Source: Caballeronia sp. SL2Y3
GTDB lineage: Bacteria > Pseudomonadota > Gammaproteobacteria > Burkholderiales > Burkholderiaceae
Assembly (NCBI RefSeq): GCF_022879575.1
Contig: NZ_CP084260.1
Location: 1,054,001-1,118,000, forward strand
DNA: 64,000 nucleotides
Direction of reading: 5' to 3'
The position numbers and the translations under genes were made by a program. How positions within the stretch are numbered: the first letter of the stretch is position 1; each line of letters begins with the position of its first letter. Positions 38,826 to 46,967 of the stretch are shown here, in pieces. The notes under the pieces are model-generated. The model saw only the letters and a list, made by a program, of their open reading frames with translations, was not told where the DNA came from and made no database searches.

Positions 38826-39716
38826 TCAGTTTGGCCGATCCGCCAGCGCCCCGGAGAGAAAGTCGATGAACGTGCGCACCTTCGTCGTCATGTATTTGCG
38901 GCTCGTGTACACGGCGTAGACGGCTGGCGCAAAGGCCGCGTAGTCCGGCAGCACGCGCACGAGCGCGCCCGATTCCAACTCCGCTTCGACGATCCACAGC
39001 GGGAAATACGCGAGCCCGATGCCGGCTTTCACCAGTTGTAGCGCCATCGAAGTGTCGTTTGTTTTCAACACGGCTTGATTTCTGACGATGACAGCGCCGT
39101 CCGGGCCGGAAAGCGTCACGGACTCGATGTTCGTATAAGTCGGCAGAACCATGCGATGCCGCGCGAGATCGTCGGGATGGCGAGGCTCGCCGTGACGTTC
39201 GAGATAAGCGCGCGAGCCGGCCAGCACGAACGGCATCGTGCAGAGCGGCCGCACGATCAGCGAAGGCGACGGCTCCGACGTCGCGCGCAATGCCATGTCG
39301 TAGCCTTCTTCGACCAAATCGACGAAGCGGTTCTCCAGCCGCAAGTCGACCAGCACGCCGGGATAGCGCGCCTGATACGCGACGAGCAGATCCGCGAACC
39401 GGCGATTCGCGAACCAGCCCGGTGCCGTCACCTTCAGCACGCCCTTCGGCTCGGCGGTCTGTGCGCCGACCGCCGCCTCGGCTGCCTGCAATATGTCGAG
39501 CGCCTCGCGGGACTGCTCGTAGTACACGCTGCCTGCTTCGGTCAGGCTCAGGTGCCGTGTCGTGCGGTTCAGCAGCCGCACGCCGAGTTGACGTTCGAGA
39601 TTCGCGACATGCTTGCTCGTCATGGCCGTCGAAATGTCGAGGCGCTCGGCTGCCTTCACGAAGCTGCCGGCTTCGACCACTTCGCGAAACACGCGCAGGC
39701 TGGTGAGCGCATCCAT
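38826..39716 (-). CDS. LysR-family regulator
   Basis: The protein of 296 residues has the LysR HTH (1-60, MDALTSLRVFREVVEAGSF; TAMTSKHVANLERQLGVRLL) and an effector domain. It belongs to the large DsdC/CrgA-like group common in Burkholderia. The upstream neighbour on the same strand is another LysR gene 43 bp away, so the regulators may share a transcript. Its target is not evident from the sequence. Confidence 0.88.
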   Translation of the reverse strand: MDALTSLRVFREVVEAGSFVKAAERLDISTAMTSKHVANLERQLGVRLLNRTTRHLSLTEAGSVYYEQSREALDILQAAEAAVGAQTAEPKGVLKVTAPGWFANRRFADLLVAYQARYPGVLVDLRLENRFVDLVEEGYDMALRATSEPSPSLIVRPLCTMPFVLAGSRAYLERHGEPRHPDDLARHRMVLPTYTNIESVTLSGPDGAVIVRNQAVLKTNDTSMALQLVKAGIGLAYFPLWIVEAELESGALVRVLPDYAAFAPAVYAVYTSRKYMTTKVRTFIDFLSGALADRPN

Positions 39717-39759
39717 CGTTCAGAATCCGCAGGGAAGGGAAAGCGCGATCTTAGCCGGA

Positions 39760-40683
39760 TCACTTCGGCCATTCATCGAGCGCGTCGTTGAAGAGCGAGG
39801 CGACGACGCCACGCAGCCATGTCGTGCGCGGATCGTTGTGATACTTGCGATGCCAGTGCTGCCTAAGATCGAAGCGCGGCAACGGCAGCGGCGGCTCGGC
39901 GAGCGTGATCGACGCGTGCTCGGCGACATACGCGAAGCCGATCGCATGCGGCACCGTCGCGATCAGATCGGTGCGCGACAGGATGAACGGCAAGCTCATG
40001 AAGTGCGGCGTCTCCAGCACGGCACGGCGTCGCACGCGCTCTTTGTCCAGATAATTCTCAAGGATTTCCTGGCTGCGACCTTCCGCGCGCACGACCGCGT
40101 GACCGCATTCGACGAAGCGTTCGAGCGTGAGCGGCGCATTCGCAAACGGATGATCGCGCCGCATCAGGCAGATAAAGCGATGCGAGAAAAGCCGCTGCTG
40201 GAAGAAGTTGTTGCCGTGCAGGTCGGGGAAGTAACCGACGGCCAGATCGATGTCGCCGGACGCGAGCCCGCGCTCGACTTCGCCGTGCGATGCCGACACC
40301 GAGCGCAGATTCGCGTGCGGCGCTTCTTTCGCGAACGCCTGCAACAGACGCGGCAGAAACACGATCTCGCCGACATCCGAGAGCGCGATGGCGAACGTGT
40401 CGGTGCTGGAAGACGGATCGAAATGCTGCGTGTCCAGCAGGCCGCGCTCGATGCGGCTCAGCGCCTCGCGCGCCGCAGGCACGAGCGCGAGCGCGCGCGG
40501 CGTCGGTTCCATGCCGCGCGACGTGCGCACGAAAAGCGGATCGTTGAAGTACTCGCGCAGCCGCCCGAGCGCCGTCGACACGCGCGGTTGACTCACGCCG
40601 AGCCGTTCGGCTGCACGGCTCACGTTACGCGTTTCCTCGATGGCGACGAGAAACGGAATCAGGTTCAGGTCGAGGTCGTTCAT
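39760..40683 (-). CDS. LysR-family regulator, NahR/NodD-like subgroup
   Basis: The protein of 307 residues opens with DLNLIPFLVAIEETRNVSRAAERLGVSQPRVS, the N-terminal style of the NodD/NahR subgroup, which often responds to aromatic inducers. The effector domain covers about 90-300. It lies 21 bp downstream of the IclR regulator gene of the pca operon. A part in aromatic catabolism is inferred from position only. Confidence 0.87.
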   Translation of the reverse strand: MNDLDLNLIPFLVAIEETRNVSRAAERLGVSQPRVSTALGRLREYFNDPLFVRTSRGMEPTPRALALVPAAREALSRIERGLLDTQHFDPSSSTDTFAIALSDVGEIVFLPRLLQAFAKEAPHANLRSVSASHGEVERGLASGDIDLAVGYFPDLHGNNFFQQRLFSHRFICLMRRDHPFANAPLTLERFVECGHAVVRAEGRSQEILENYLDKERVRRRAVLETPHFMSLPFILSRTDLIATVPHAIGFAYVAEHASITLAEPPLPLPRFDLRQHWHRKYHNDPRTTWLRGVVASLFNDALDEWPK

Positions 40684-40704
40684 GATGTGGAGCGCGGGCC
40701 GCCG

Positions 40705-41523
40705 TCAGCCGCGTCGCGCGACCAGTTCGGATACGCGTTGCGCCGCGCTTTGCAGCGGGTCGAGAAACGCCTTCACCATCTGCTTCGCGTTCTTGCGCTG
40801 TGCATTCCCGCTGATATTGAGCGCCGCGATCACGCGGCCTTGCCGGTCGCGAATCGGCGCGGACATCGAGATCAGTCCTTCTTCCAGTTCCTGATCGACG
40901 ATGGCCCAGCCCTGGCGGCGCACGAGCGCGATCGCGTCTTTCAACGCATTGCGGTCGGTGATCGTATGCGGCGTCCTCGCGACGATGTTGCTGGCGTTGA
41001 GCACCGCGTCGAGCCGCGCGTCGTCGAGCGCCGAGAGCAGGACGCGGCCCATCGACGTGCAGAACGCGGGCAGACGGCTGCCGATGGACAGGTTCTGCGT
41101 GATGATCTTGTGCGTCGGCACGCGCAGCACATAGACGATTTCCGCGCCGTTCAGCACGGCCGCCGAACAACTTTCGTGAACCTTCTCGACGAGATCCTCC
41201 ATAACCGGCTCGGCCAGATTCCAGAACGGCATCGAGGTGAGATAGGCGAAGCCGAGATCGAGAATCTTCGGCGTCAGTTGAAAGAGCCGGCCGTCGGCTT
41301 CCACGTAGCCTAGCGACTGCAACGTGAGCAGAATGCGCCGCGCGCCGGCGCGCGTGAGGCCCGTGGCGGCGGCGACATCGGTAAGCGTCTGCGCGGGGCG
41401 GCTTGCATCGAACGAACGGATCACGGCCAGGCCGCGCGCGAAGGACTGCACATAGGCGTCGCCGGGACGCGACGGCGCGTCCTGCACGTCGGTATCGGAA
41501 GAGGGCGTTGGGAGGTTATTCAT
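40705..41523 (-). CDS. pcaR: IclR-family regulator of the pca genes (PcaR/PcaU type)
   Basis: The protein of 272 residues has an IclR winged helix (about 25-90, YVQSFARGLAVIRSFDASRP; TRAGARRILLTLQSLGYV) and an IclR effector domain (about 100-265) ending RVSELVARRG. It is divergent from pcaIJFBDC with two palindromic sites in between. PcaR/PcaU/PobR members respond to beta-ketoadipate or protocatechuate and switch on the pca genes. The longer frame to 41658 would run through the operators, so ATG 41523 is used. Confidence 0.9.
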   Translation of the reverse strand: MNNLPTPSSDTDVQDAPSRPGDAYVQSFARGLAVIRSFDASRPAQTLTDVAAATGLTRAGARRILLTLQSLGYVEADGRLFQLTPKILDLGFAYLTSMPFWNLAEPVMEDLVEKVHESCSAAVLNGAEIVYVLRVPTHKIITQNLSIGSRLPAFCTSMGRVLLSALDDARLDAVLNASNIVARTPHTITDRNALKDAIALVRRQGWAIVDQELEEGLISMSAPIRDRQGRVIAALNISGNAQRKNAKQMVKAFLDPLQSAAQRVSELVARRG

Positions 41524-41612
41524 GACATTCTCGACGGCTCTGGCTCCGTACAAACCCGCGAATCGCGCGGGTTTCGTTGACACTGCAACGAACGCAGGAC
41601 TACCATTCGGTT

Positions 41613-41648
41613 GTTCGCTAAACGAATCCATGTTCGCATATCGAACAT
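41613..41648. promoter_or_regulatory. Paired palindromic operator candidates upstream of pcaI
   Basis: GTTCGCTAAACGAAT (41613-41627) and GTTCGCATATCGAAC (41632-41646, extended to the perfect ATGTTCG/CGAACAT arms at 41630-41648) have centres 19 bp apart. The GTTCG-N5-CGAAC form resembles sites of the IclR regulators PobR and PcaU. They lie about midway between pcaR and pcaI. Confidence 0.65.
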
Positions 41649-41742
41649 ACTCACGCAAGCGTCACCGACGCGCAGGTAAACCCGAAGTTCGAAGCAGCGC
41701 GTAGTGTCTGCGCGCGCCGAACGGGACCGGAGAAGAACGGCA

Positions 41743-42444
41743 ATGATCAACAAGATTTTCGAATCGCTCGCGTCCGCGGTGGCGGATGTTCACGACGGAG
41801 CGACCATCATGATCGGCGGATTCGGCACGGCGGGCATGCCGTCCGAACTGATCGACGCGCTCATCGAGCAGGGCGCGCGCGAGCTGACCATCGTGAACAA
41901 CAACGCGGGCAACGGCGATACCGGGCTCGCCGCGCTCCTGAAGGCAAAGCGCGTGCGCAAGATCATTTGCTCGTTTCCGCGGCAGACGGATTCGCACGTC
42001 TTCGACGCCCTCTACCGCGCGGGCGAGATCGAACTGGAACTCGTGCCGCAGGGCAATCTCGCGGAGCGCATTCGCGCGGCGGGCGCGGGCATCGGCGGCT
42101 TTTTCACGCCAACCGGCTACGGCACGAAACTCGCGGAAGGCAAGGAAACGCGCGAGATCGACGGCAAGCATTACGTGCTCGAATCGCCGCTGCACGCGGA
42201 CTTCGCGCTGGTGAAGGCGTTCAAGGGCGACCGCTGGGGCAATCTGGTCTATCGTAAGACGGCGCGCAACTTCGGGCCGATCATGGCGAGCGCCGCGAAG
42301 ACGGCCATCGTGCAGGTCTCGAAGGTCGTGCCGCTCGGCGAACTGGACCCGGAACACATCGTGACGCCCGGCATCTTCGTGCAGCGCGTCGTGGAAGTGC
42401 CGCAAGCGGTGCATGCCGCCGAACTCGCCGCCGAAGCCGCATAA
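41743..42444 (+). CDS. pcaI: 3-oxoadipate CoA-transferase subunit A
   Basis: The protein of 233 residues is the alpha subunit of family I CoA-transferase (GGFGTAGMPSELID; NNNAGNGDTGLAALL). With PcaJ it activates 3-oxoadipate with CoA from succinyl-CoA. The pca context and the PcaIJ form of these motifs (compare the SCOT pair at 23383) support the name. ATG 41743 is used; the frame is open upstream to 41704. Confidence 0.95.
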   Translation: MINKIFESLASAVADVHDGATIMIGGFGTAGMPSELIDALIEQGARELTIVNNNAGNGDTGLAALLKAKRVRKIICSFPRQTDSHVFDALYRAGEIELELVPQGNLAERIRAAGAGIGGFFTPTGYGTKLAEGKETREIDGKHYVLESPLHADFALVKAFKGDRWGNLVYRKTARNFGPIMASAAKTAIVQVSKVVPLGELDPEHIVTPGIFVQRVVEVPQAVHAAELAAEAA

Positions 42445-42456
42445 AGGACAGATGCC

Positions 42457-43113
42457 ATGAAGAAACTGACTCGTGACGAAATGGCCAAGCGCGTGGCCGC
42501 GGACATTCCCGAAGGCGCATATGTGAATCTGGGCATCGGCGTGCCGACGCTCGTGGCCAATCATCTCGCGGCCGATCGCGAAATCTTCCTGCACAGCGAG
42601 AACGGACTGCTCGGCATGGGACCGGCGCCGGCGAAAGGCGAAGAGGACGACGAACTCATCAACGCCGGCAAGCAGCACGTCACGCTGCTGACGGGCGGCG
42701 CGTTCTTCCATCACGCGGATTCGTTCGCGATGATGCGCGGCGGCCATCTCGATTTCTGCGTACTGGGCGCGTTCCAGGTGTCGGCGAAAGGCGATCTGGC
42801 GAACTGGCACACCGGCGCGCCCGACGCGATTCCGGCTGTCGGCGGCGCGATGGACCTCGCCATCGGAGCCAAGCAGGTTTACGTGATGATGGAACTGCTC
42901 ACGAAGCAGGGCGAAAGCAAGCTCGTCGCCGAGTGTTCCTATCCGGTGACGGGCGTGCAGTGCGTCGACCGCGTCTACACGGACCTCGCCGTGTTCGACG
43001 TGACGCCGGACGGCTTCGTCGTGCGCGAGATCGTCGACGGTCTGTCGTTCGAGGAATTGCAGAAGCTGGCCAACGTGCCGCTTCAGTACGCGCCCATTTC
43101 CGAGGCAGCCTGA
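42457..43113 (+). CDS. pcaJ: 3-oxoadipate CoA-transferase subunit B
   Basis: The protein of 218 residues has the catalytic SENGLLGMG motif and GGHLDFCVLGAFQVSAKGDLANW. It pairs with PcaI, from which it is separated by 12 bp with AAAGGACAG before its ATG. Confidence 0.95.
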   Translation: MKKLTRDEMAKRVAADIPEGAYVNLGIGVPTLVANHLAADREIFLHSENGLLGMGPAPAKGEEDDELINAGKQHVTLLTGGAFFHHADSFAMMRGGHLDFCVLGAFQVSAKGDLANWHTGAPDAIPAVGGAMDLAIGAKQVYVMMELLTKQGESKLVAECSYPVTGVQCVDRVYTDLAVFDVTPDGFVVREIVDGLSFEELQKLANVPLQYAPISEAA

Positions 43114-43140
43114 GAAACATATCTAGATTTGGAGCAAGCG

Positions 43141-44343
43141 ATGAAAGATGCATTCGTATGTGACGCGATCCGCACGCCGTTCGGCCGCTACGCCGGCTCG
43201 CTGTCGTCGGTGCGCGCGGACGATCTGGGCGCCGTGCCGCTGCGCGCGCTGATGGAGCGCAACAAGGAAGTGGACTGGGAAGCTGTCGAGGAAGTCATCT
43301 ACGGCTGCGCGAATCAGGCGGGCGAAGACAACCGCAACGTCGCGCGCATGTCGGCGCTGCTCGCGGGCCTGCCGGTCGGCGTGCCCGGTTCCACGGTGAA
43401 TCGTCTCTGCGGTTCGGGCATGGACGCGATCGGCATCGCGGCGCGCGCCGTCAAGTCGGGCGAGGCGGGGTTGCTCGTCGCGGGCGGCGTCGAAAGCATG
43501 AGCCGCGCGCCGTTCGTCATGGGCAAGGCGACGAGCGCGTTCTCGCGTCAGGCCGATATCTACGATACGACCATCGGCTGGCGCTTCGTCAATCCGCTGA
43601 TGAAGAAGCAGTACGGCGTCGACTCGATGCCGGAGACCGCCGAGAACGTCGCCGACGACTACAAGGTGAGCCGCGAAGATCAGGACGCGTTCGCGCTGCG
43701 CAGCCAGCAGAAGGCGGCGCGCGCGCAGAAGGACGGCTCGCTCGCGCAGGAAATCACGCCGGTCACGATTCCGCAGAAGAAGGGCGATGCGATCGTCGTC
43801 GATCGCGACGAGCATCCGCGCGAAACGAGCCTCGAAGCGCTGGCCAAGCTCAAGGGCGTCGTGCGCCCGGACGGCAGCGTGACGGCGGGTAATGCGTCGG
43901 GCGTCAACGACGGCGCCTGCGCGCTTCTGATCGCCGACGAAGACAGCGCGAAGCGCCACGGCCTCACGCCGCGCGCGCGCATCCTCGGCATGGCGACCGC
44001 TGGCGTGCCGCCGCGCGTGATGGGCATCGGGCCGGGTCCGGCGTCGCAGAAGCTGCTCGCGCGTCTTGGCATGACCATCGACCAGATGGACGTGATCGAG
44101 CTGAACGAAGCCTTCGCGTCTCAAGGGCTCGCGGTGCTGCGCATGCTGGGCGTCGGCGACGACGATCCGCGCGTCAATCCGAACGGCGGCGCAATTGCGC
44201 TCGGGCATCCGCTCGGCGCGAGCGGCGCGCGGCTCGTGACGGCGGCGACGTATCAACTCGAACGCACCGGCGGCCGCTTCGCGCTGTGCACCATGTGCAT
44301 CGGCGTGGGTCAGGGCATTGCGATGGTCATCGAACGCGTCTGA
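43141..44343 (+). CDS. pcaF: 3-oxoadipyl-CoA thiolase
   Basis: The protein of 400 residues is a thiolase with nucleophile C90 (NRLCGSGMDAI), GHPLGASGARL near 350 and the second Cys in CTMCIGVGQG. It splits 3-oxoadipyl-CoA to succinyl-CoA and acetyl-CoA, the last step of the pathway. Length and the position after pcaIJ separate it from acetoacetyl-CoA thiolases. ATG 43141 is used because the family starts MKDAFVCDAIRTP. Confidence 0.95.
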   Translation: MKDAFVCDAIRTPFGRYAGSLSSVRADDLGAVPLRALMERNKEVDWEAVEEVIYGCANQAGEDNRNVARMSALLAGLPVGVPGSTVNRLCGSGMDAIGIAARAVKSGEAGLLVAGGVESMSRAPFVMGKATSAFSRQADIYDTTIGWRFVNPLMKKQYGVDSMPETAENVADDYKVSREDQDAFALRSQQKAARAQKDGSLAQEITPVTIPQKKGDAIVVDRDEHPRETSLEALAKLKGVVRPDGSVTAGNASGVNDGACALLIADEDSAKRHGLTPRARILGMATAGVPPRVMGIGPGPASQKLLARLGMTIDQMDVIELNEAFASQGLAVLRMLGVGDDDPRVNPNGGAIALGHPLGASGARLVTAATYQLERTGGRFALCTMCIGVGQGIAMVIERV

Positions 44344-44347
44344 CGAC

Positions 44348-45724
44348 ATGTTCGACTCCACCGGACGACTGACCGACCTCATCTGCGGCAGTGAAGCGGC
44401 CAACGCGGTCTGGTCGCCGCGCGCCACCGTGCAGGCCATGCTCGACGTGGAAGCGGCGCTCGCGCGCGCGTCGGCCAAAGCGGGCGTGATTCCCGCGAGC
44501 GCCGTCGATGCGATCGTCGCCGCGTGCGACGCCGACAACATCGACGCGGCGGCGCTGATGTCGGGCGCGGCCGCGGGCGGCAATCTCGCGATTCCGCTCG
44601 TCAAGCAGTTGACCGCCGTCGTCAAGACGCGCGACGGCGAAGCCGCGAAGTACGTGCATTGGGGCGCGACGAGCCAGGACATCATCGACACGGGCGTGGT
44701 GCTGCAATTGCGCGCGGCGCTCGATCTGCTGGACGCGGACCTGCGCACGCTTGCCGACGCGCTCGCGGATCAGGCGGACAAGCATCGCGCGACGCCGATG
44801 ATCGGCCGCACGTGGCTGCAACAGGCGCTGCCGATCACGCTCGGCCTAAAGTTCGCGCAATGGCTGGACGCGGTGACACGTCATCGCGCGCGTCTTTCCG
44901 ATGTGCGCGCACGCGCGCTCGCGCTCCAGTTCGGCGGCGCGGCGGGCACGCTCGCGAGCCTGCGCGACAAGGCGCTGCCGACGGCGCGCGCGCTCGCCGA
45001 CGATCTGCGCCTCGCGCTGCCTGCGCTGCCTTGGCATACGCAGCGCGATCGGATCGCGGAAGCGGCGTCGTTCTTCGGCATGCTGACGGGCACGCTCGGC
45101 AAGATCGCGCGGGACATTTCGCTCATGATGCAGACGGAACTCGGCGAAGTGGCCGAGCCGTCGGCGGCGGGCAAGGGCGGCTCGTCGACGATGCCGCACA
45201 AGCGCAACCCGGTCGGCTGCGCGGCCGTGCTCACGGCGGCCACGCGCGCGCCGAATCTCGTCGCGACGATCTTCGCGGGCATGGTGCAGGAACACGAGCG
45301 CGCGCTCGGCGGCTGGCAAGCCGAGTGGGAAGCGTTGCCGGACCTCGCGCGGCTGACGTCGGGCGCGCTCGCCAACGTGAAGGACATCGTGCCGGGGCTC
45401 GAAGTCAACGTCGGACGGCTCGCAGCGAATCTGAACGCGACGAACGGCCTCGTGCTCGGCGAGGCCGTGATGCTCGCGCTCGGCGACGCCATCGGCCGGC
45501 TCGACGCGCACAAGCTCGTCGAAGGCGCGTCGAAGGCGGCGGTCGCGAGCGGTCAGTCGCTCTTCGACGTGCTCGCCACGGACGAAACGGTCAGCGCGCA
45601 TCTGTCGCAAGCGCGTCTCAAGGAACTGCTCGATCCGGCGAACTACGTCGGTCAGGCTCAGGCGTTCGTCGATGCCGCCATCGCGCAGCATCGCCAGTAT
45701 CAAGACCAAGATTCGGAGCAATAA
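44348..45724 (+). CDS. pcaB: 3-carboxy-cis,cis-muconate cycloisomerase
   Basis: The protein of 458 residues belongs to the fumarase/aspartase superfamily with the signature GSSTMPHKRNP near 280. It converts beta-carboxymuconate to gamma-carboxymuconolactone. It starts 4 bp after the pcaF stop. The C-terminal part is longer than in other superfamily members, as usual for PcaB. Confidence 0.95.
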   Translation: MFDSTGRLTDLICGSEAANAVWSPRATVQAMLDVEAALARASAKAGVIPASAVDAIVAACDADNIDAAALMSGAAAGGNLAIPLVKQLTAVVKTRDGEAAKYVHWGATSQDIIDTGVVLQLRAALDLLDADLRTLADALADQADKHRATPMIGRTWLQQALPITLGLKFAQWLDAVTRHRARLSDVRARALALQFGGAAGTLASLRDKALPTARALADDLRLALPALPWHTQRDRIAEAASFFGMLTGTLGKIARDISLMMQTELGEVAEPSAAGKGGSSTMPHKRNPVGCAAVLTAATRAPNLVATIFAGMVQEHERALGGWQAEWEALPDLARLTSGALANVKDIVPGLEVNVGRLAANLNATNGLVLGEAVMLALGDAIGRLDAHKLVEGASKAAVASGQSLFDVLATDETVSAHLSQARLKELLDPANYVGQAQAFVDAAIAQHRQYQDQDSEQ

Positions 45725-45728
45725 CAGC

Positions 45729-46523
45729 ATGCCTTTTGCCGATATCAACCAAACCCGGATTCACTACCGGATCGACGCCGCCGCCGGCAACGACGCGCCG
45801 TGGCTCGTGCTCTCGAATTCGCTCGGCGCGGACGTGTCGATGTGGACGCCGCAGATCGAGGCGTTCGCGAAGCACTACCGCGTGCTGCGCTACGACACGC
45901 GCGGTCACGGCCATTCGGACGTGCCGGCCGGCCCGTACACCGTCGATCAACTGATCGGCGATGTCGTCGCGCTGATGGACCATGTGGGCATCGAGCGCGC
46001 GAACTACTGCGGCCTTTCGATGGGCGGCCTGACCGGCATCGGGCTCGCCGCGCGTCATCCCGAGCGCTTCTCGCGCGTGGTGCTGTCGAACACGGCCGCG
46101 AAGATCGGATCGGACGCCGTGTGGACGCCGCGCGCCGCGAAAGCGCGCGAGACGGGCGGCATGGCCGCGCTCACCGATAGCGTCATCGCGCGCTGGTTCA
46201 CCGCGCCGTTCATCGAGCGTGAGCGGCTCGTGCTCGCCAATATCCGCGACGTGTTCCGCCACACCTCAGGCGACGGCTACGCGTCCAACTGCGAGGCGAT
46301 CCGCGACGCAGACCTTCGCGAAGAAGCGAAGACCATCGCGCTGCCCGTGCTCGTGATCGCGGGCACGCACGACCTGTCGACGACGGCCGAGCAGGGCCGC
46401 GAACTCGCGGGCGCCATCGGCGGATCGCGCTACGTCGAACTGGATGCCGCGCATCTGTCGAACATCGAGAAGCACGACGCCTACACGCACGCCGTGCTCG
46501 ACTTCCTCGGAGAACAGCAATGA
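45729..46523 (+). CDS. pcaD: 3-oxoadipate enol-lactonase
   Basis: The protein of 264 residues is an alpha/beta hydrolase with nucleophile S97 (CGLSMGG), an Asp in IAGTHDLST and a His in LDAAHLSNIE. It hydrolyses 3-oxoadipate enol-lactone. It begins 4 bp after pcaB, and its stop overlaps the pcaC start (ATGA). Confidence 0.95.
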   Translation: MPFADINQTRIHYRIDAAAGNDAPWLVLSNSLGADVSMWTPQIEAFAKHYRVLRYDTRGHGHSDVPAGPYTVDQLIGDVVALMDHVGIERANYCGLSMGGLTGIGLAARHPERFSRVVLSNTAAKIGSDAVWTPRAAKARETGGMAALTDSVIARWFTAPFIERERLVLANIRDVFRHTSGDGYASNCEAIRDADLREEAKTIALPVLVIAGTHDLSTTAEQGRELAGAIGGSRYVELDAAHLSNIEKHDAYTHAVLDFLGEQQ

Positions 46524-46912
46524 CCGACGACGAACGCTACGAAGCGGGCATGCAAGTGCGCCGCGCGGTGCTGTCCGACGCGCACGTGGACCGCTCGCTC
46601 GCCAACCGCACGGACCTCACGACCGAGTTCCAGAACTTCATCACGCGTTATGCATGGGGCGAGATCTGGACGCGCGAAGGCTTGCCGCGCCACACGCGCA
46701 GTCTCATCACCATCGCGATGATGGTGGCGCTCAACCGCAGCGAAGAACTCGCGCTGCACCTGCGCGCCGCGAAGAACAACGGCGTGACGCAGGACGAGAT
46801 CAAGGAAGTGCTGATGCAGACCGCGGTCTATTGCGGCGTGCCTGCGGCGAATTCGGCGTTCCACCTCGCGCAGAAGATTTTCGAGGAAGAAGCGCGGTCG
46901 GGCGGGCAGTAG
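46520..46912 (+). CDS. pcaC: 4-carboxymuconolactone decarboxylase
   Basis: The protein of 130 residues has the CMD fold with the conserved WGEIWTREGLPRHTRSLITI and VTQDEIKEVLMQTAVYCGVP segments. It decarboxylates gamma-carboxymuconolactone. PcaC is a separate gene here rather than fused to PcaD as in some bacteria. It is the last gene of the operon. Confidence 0.95.
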   Translation: MTDDERYEAGMQVRRAVLSDAHVDRSLANRTDLTTEFQNFITRYAWGEIWTREGLPRHTRSLITIAMMVALNRSEELALHLRAAKNNGVTQDEIKEVLMQTAVYCGVPAANSAFHLAQKIFEEEARSGGQ

Positions 46913-46929
46913 CCGGATCACGTTCGAAA

Positions 46930-46962
46930 AAGCCGTCTCCGCTATGCCGGAGACGGCTTTTG
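46930..46962. terminator. Bidirectional terminator between pcaC and the DUF3443 gene
   Basis: AAGCCGTCTCC and GGAGACGGCTT pair around an 8-base loop with T on one side and A on the other, so it can end both convergent transcripts. Confidence 0.85.
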
Positions 46963-46967
46963 CGCTT

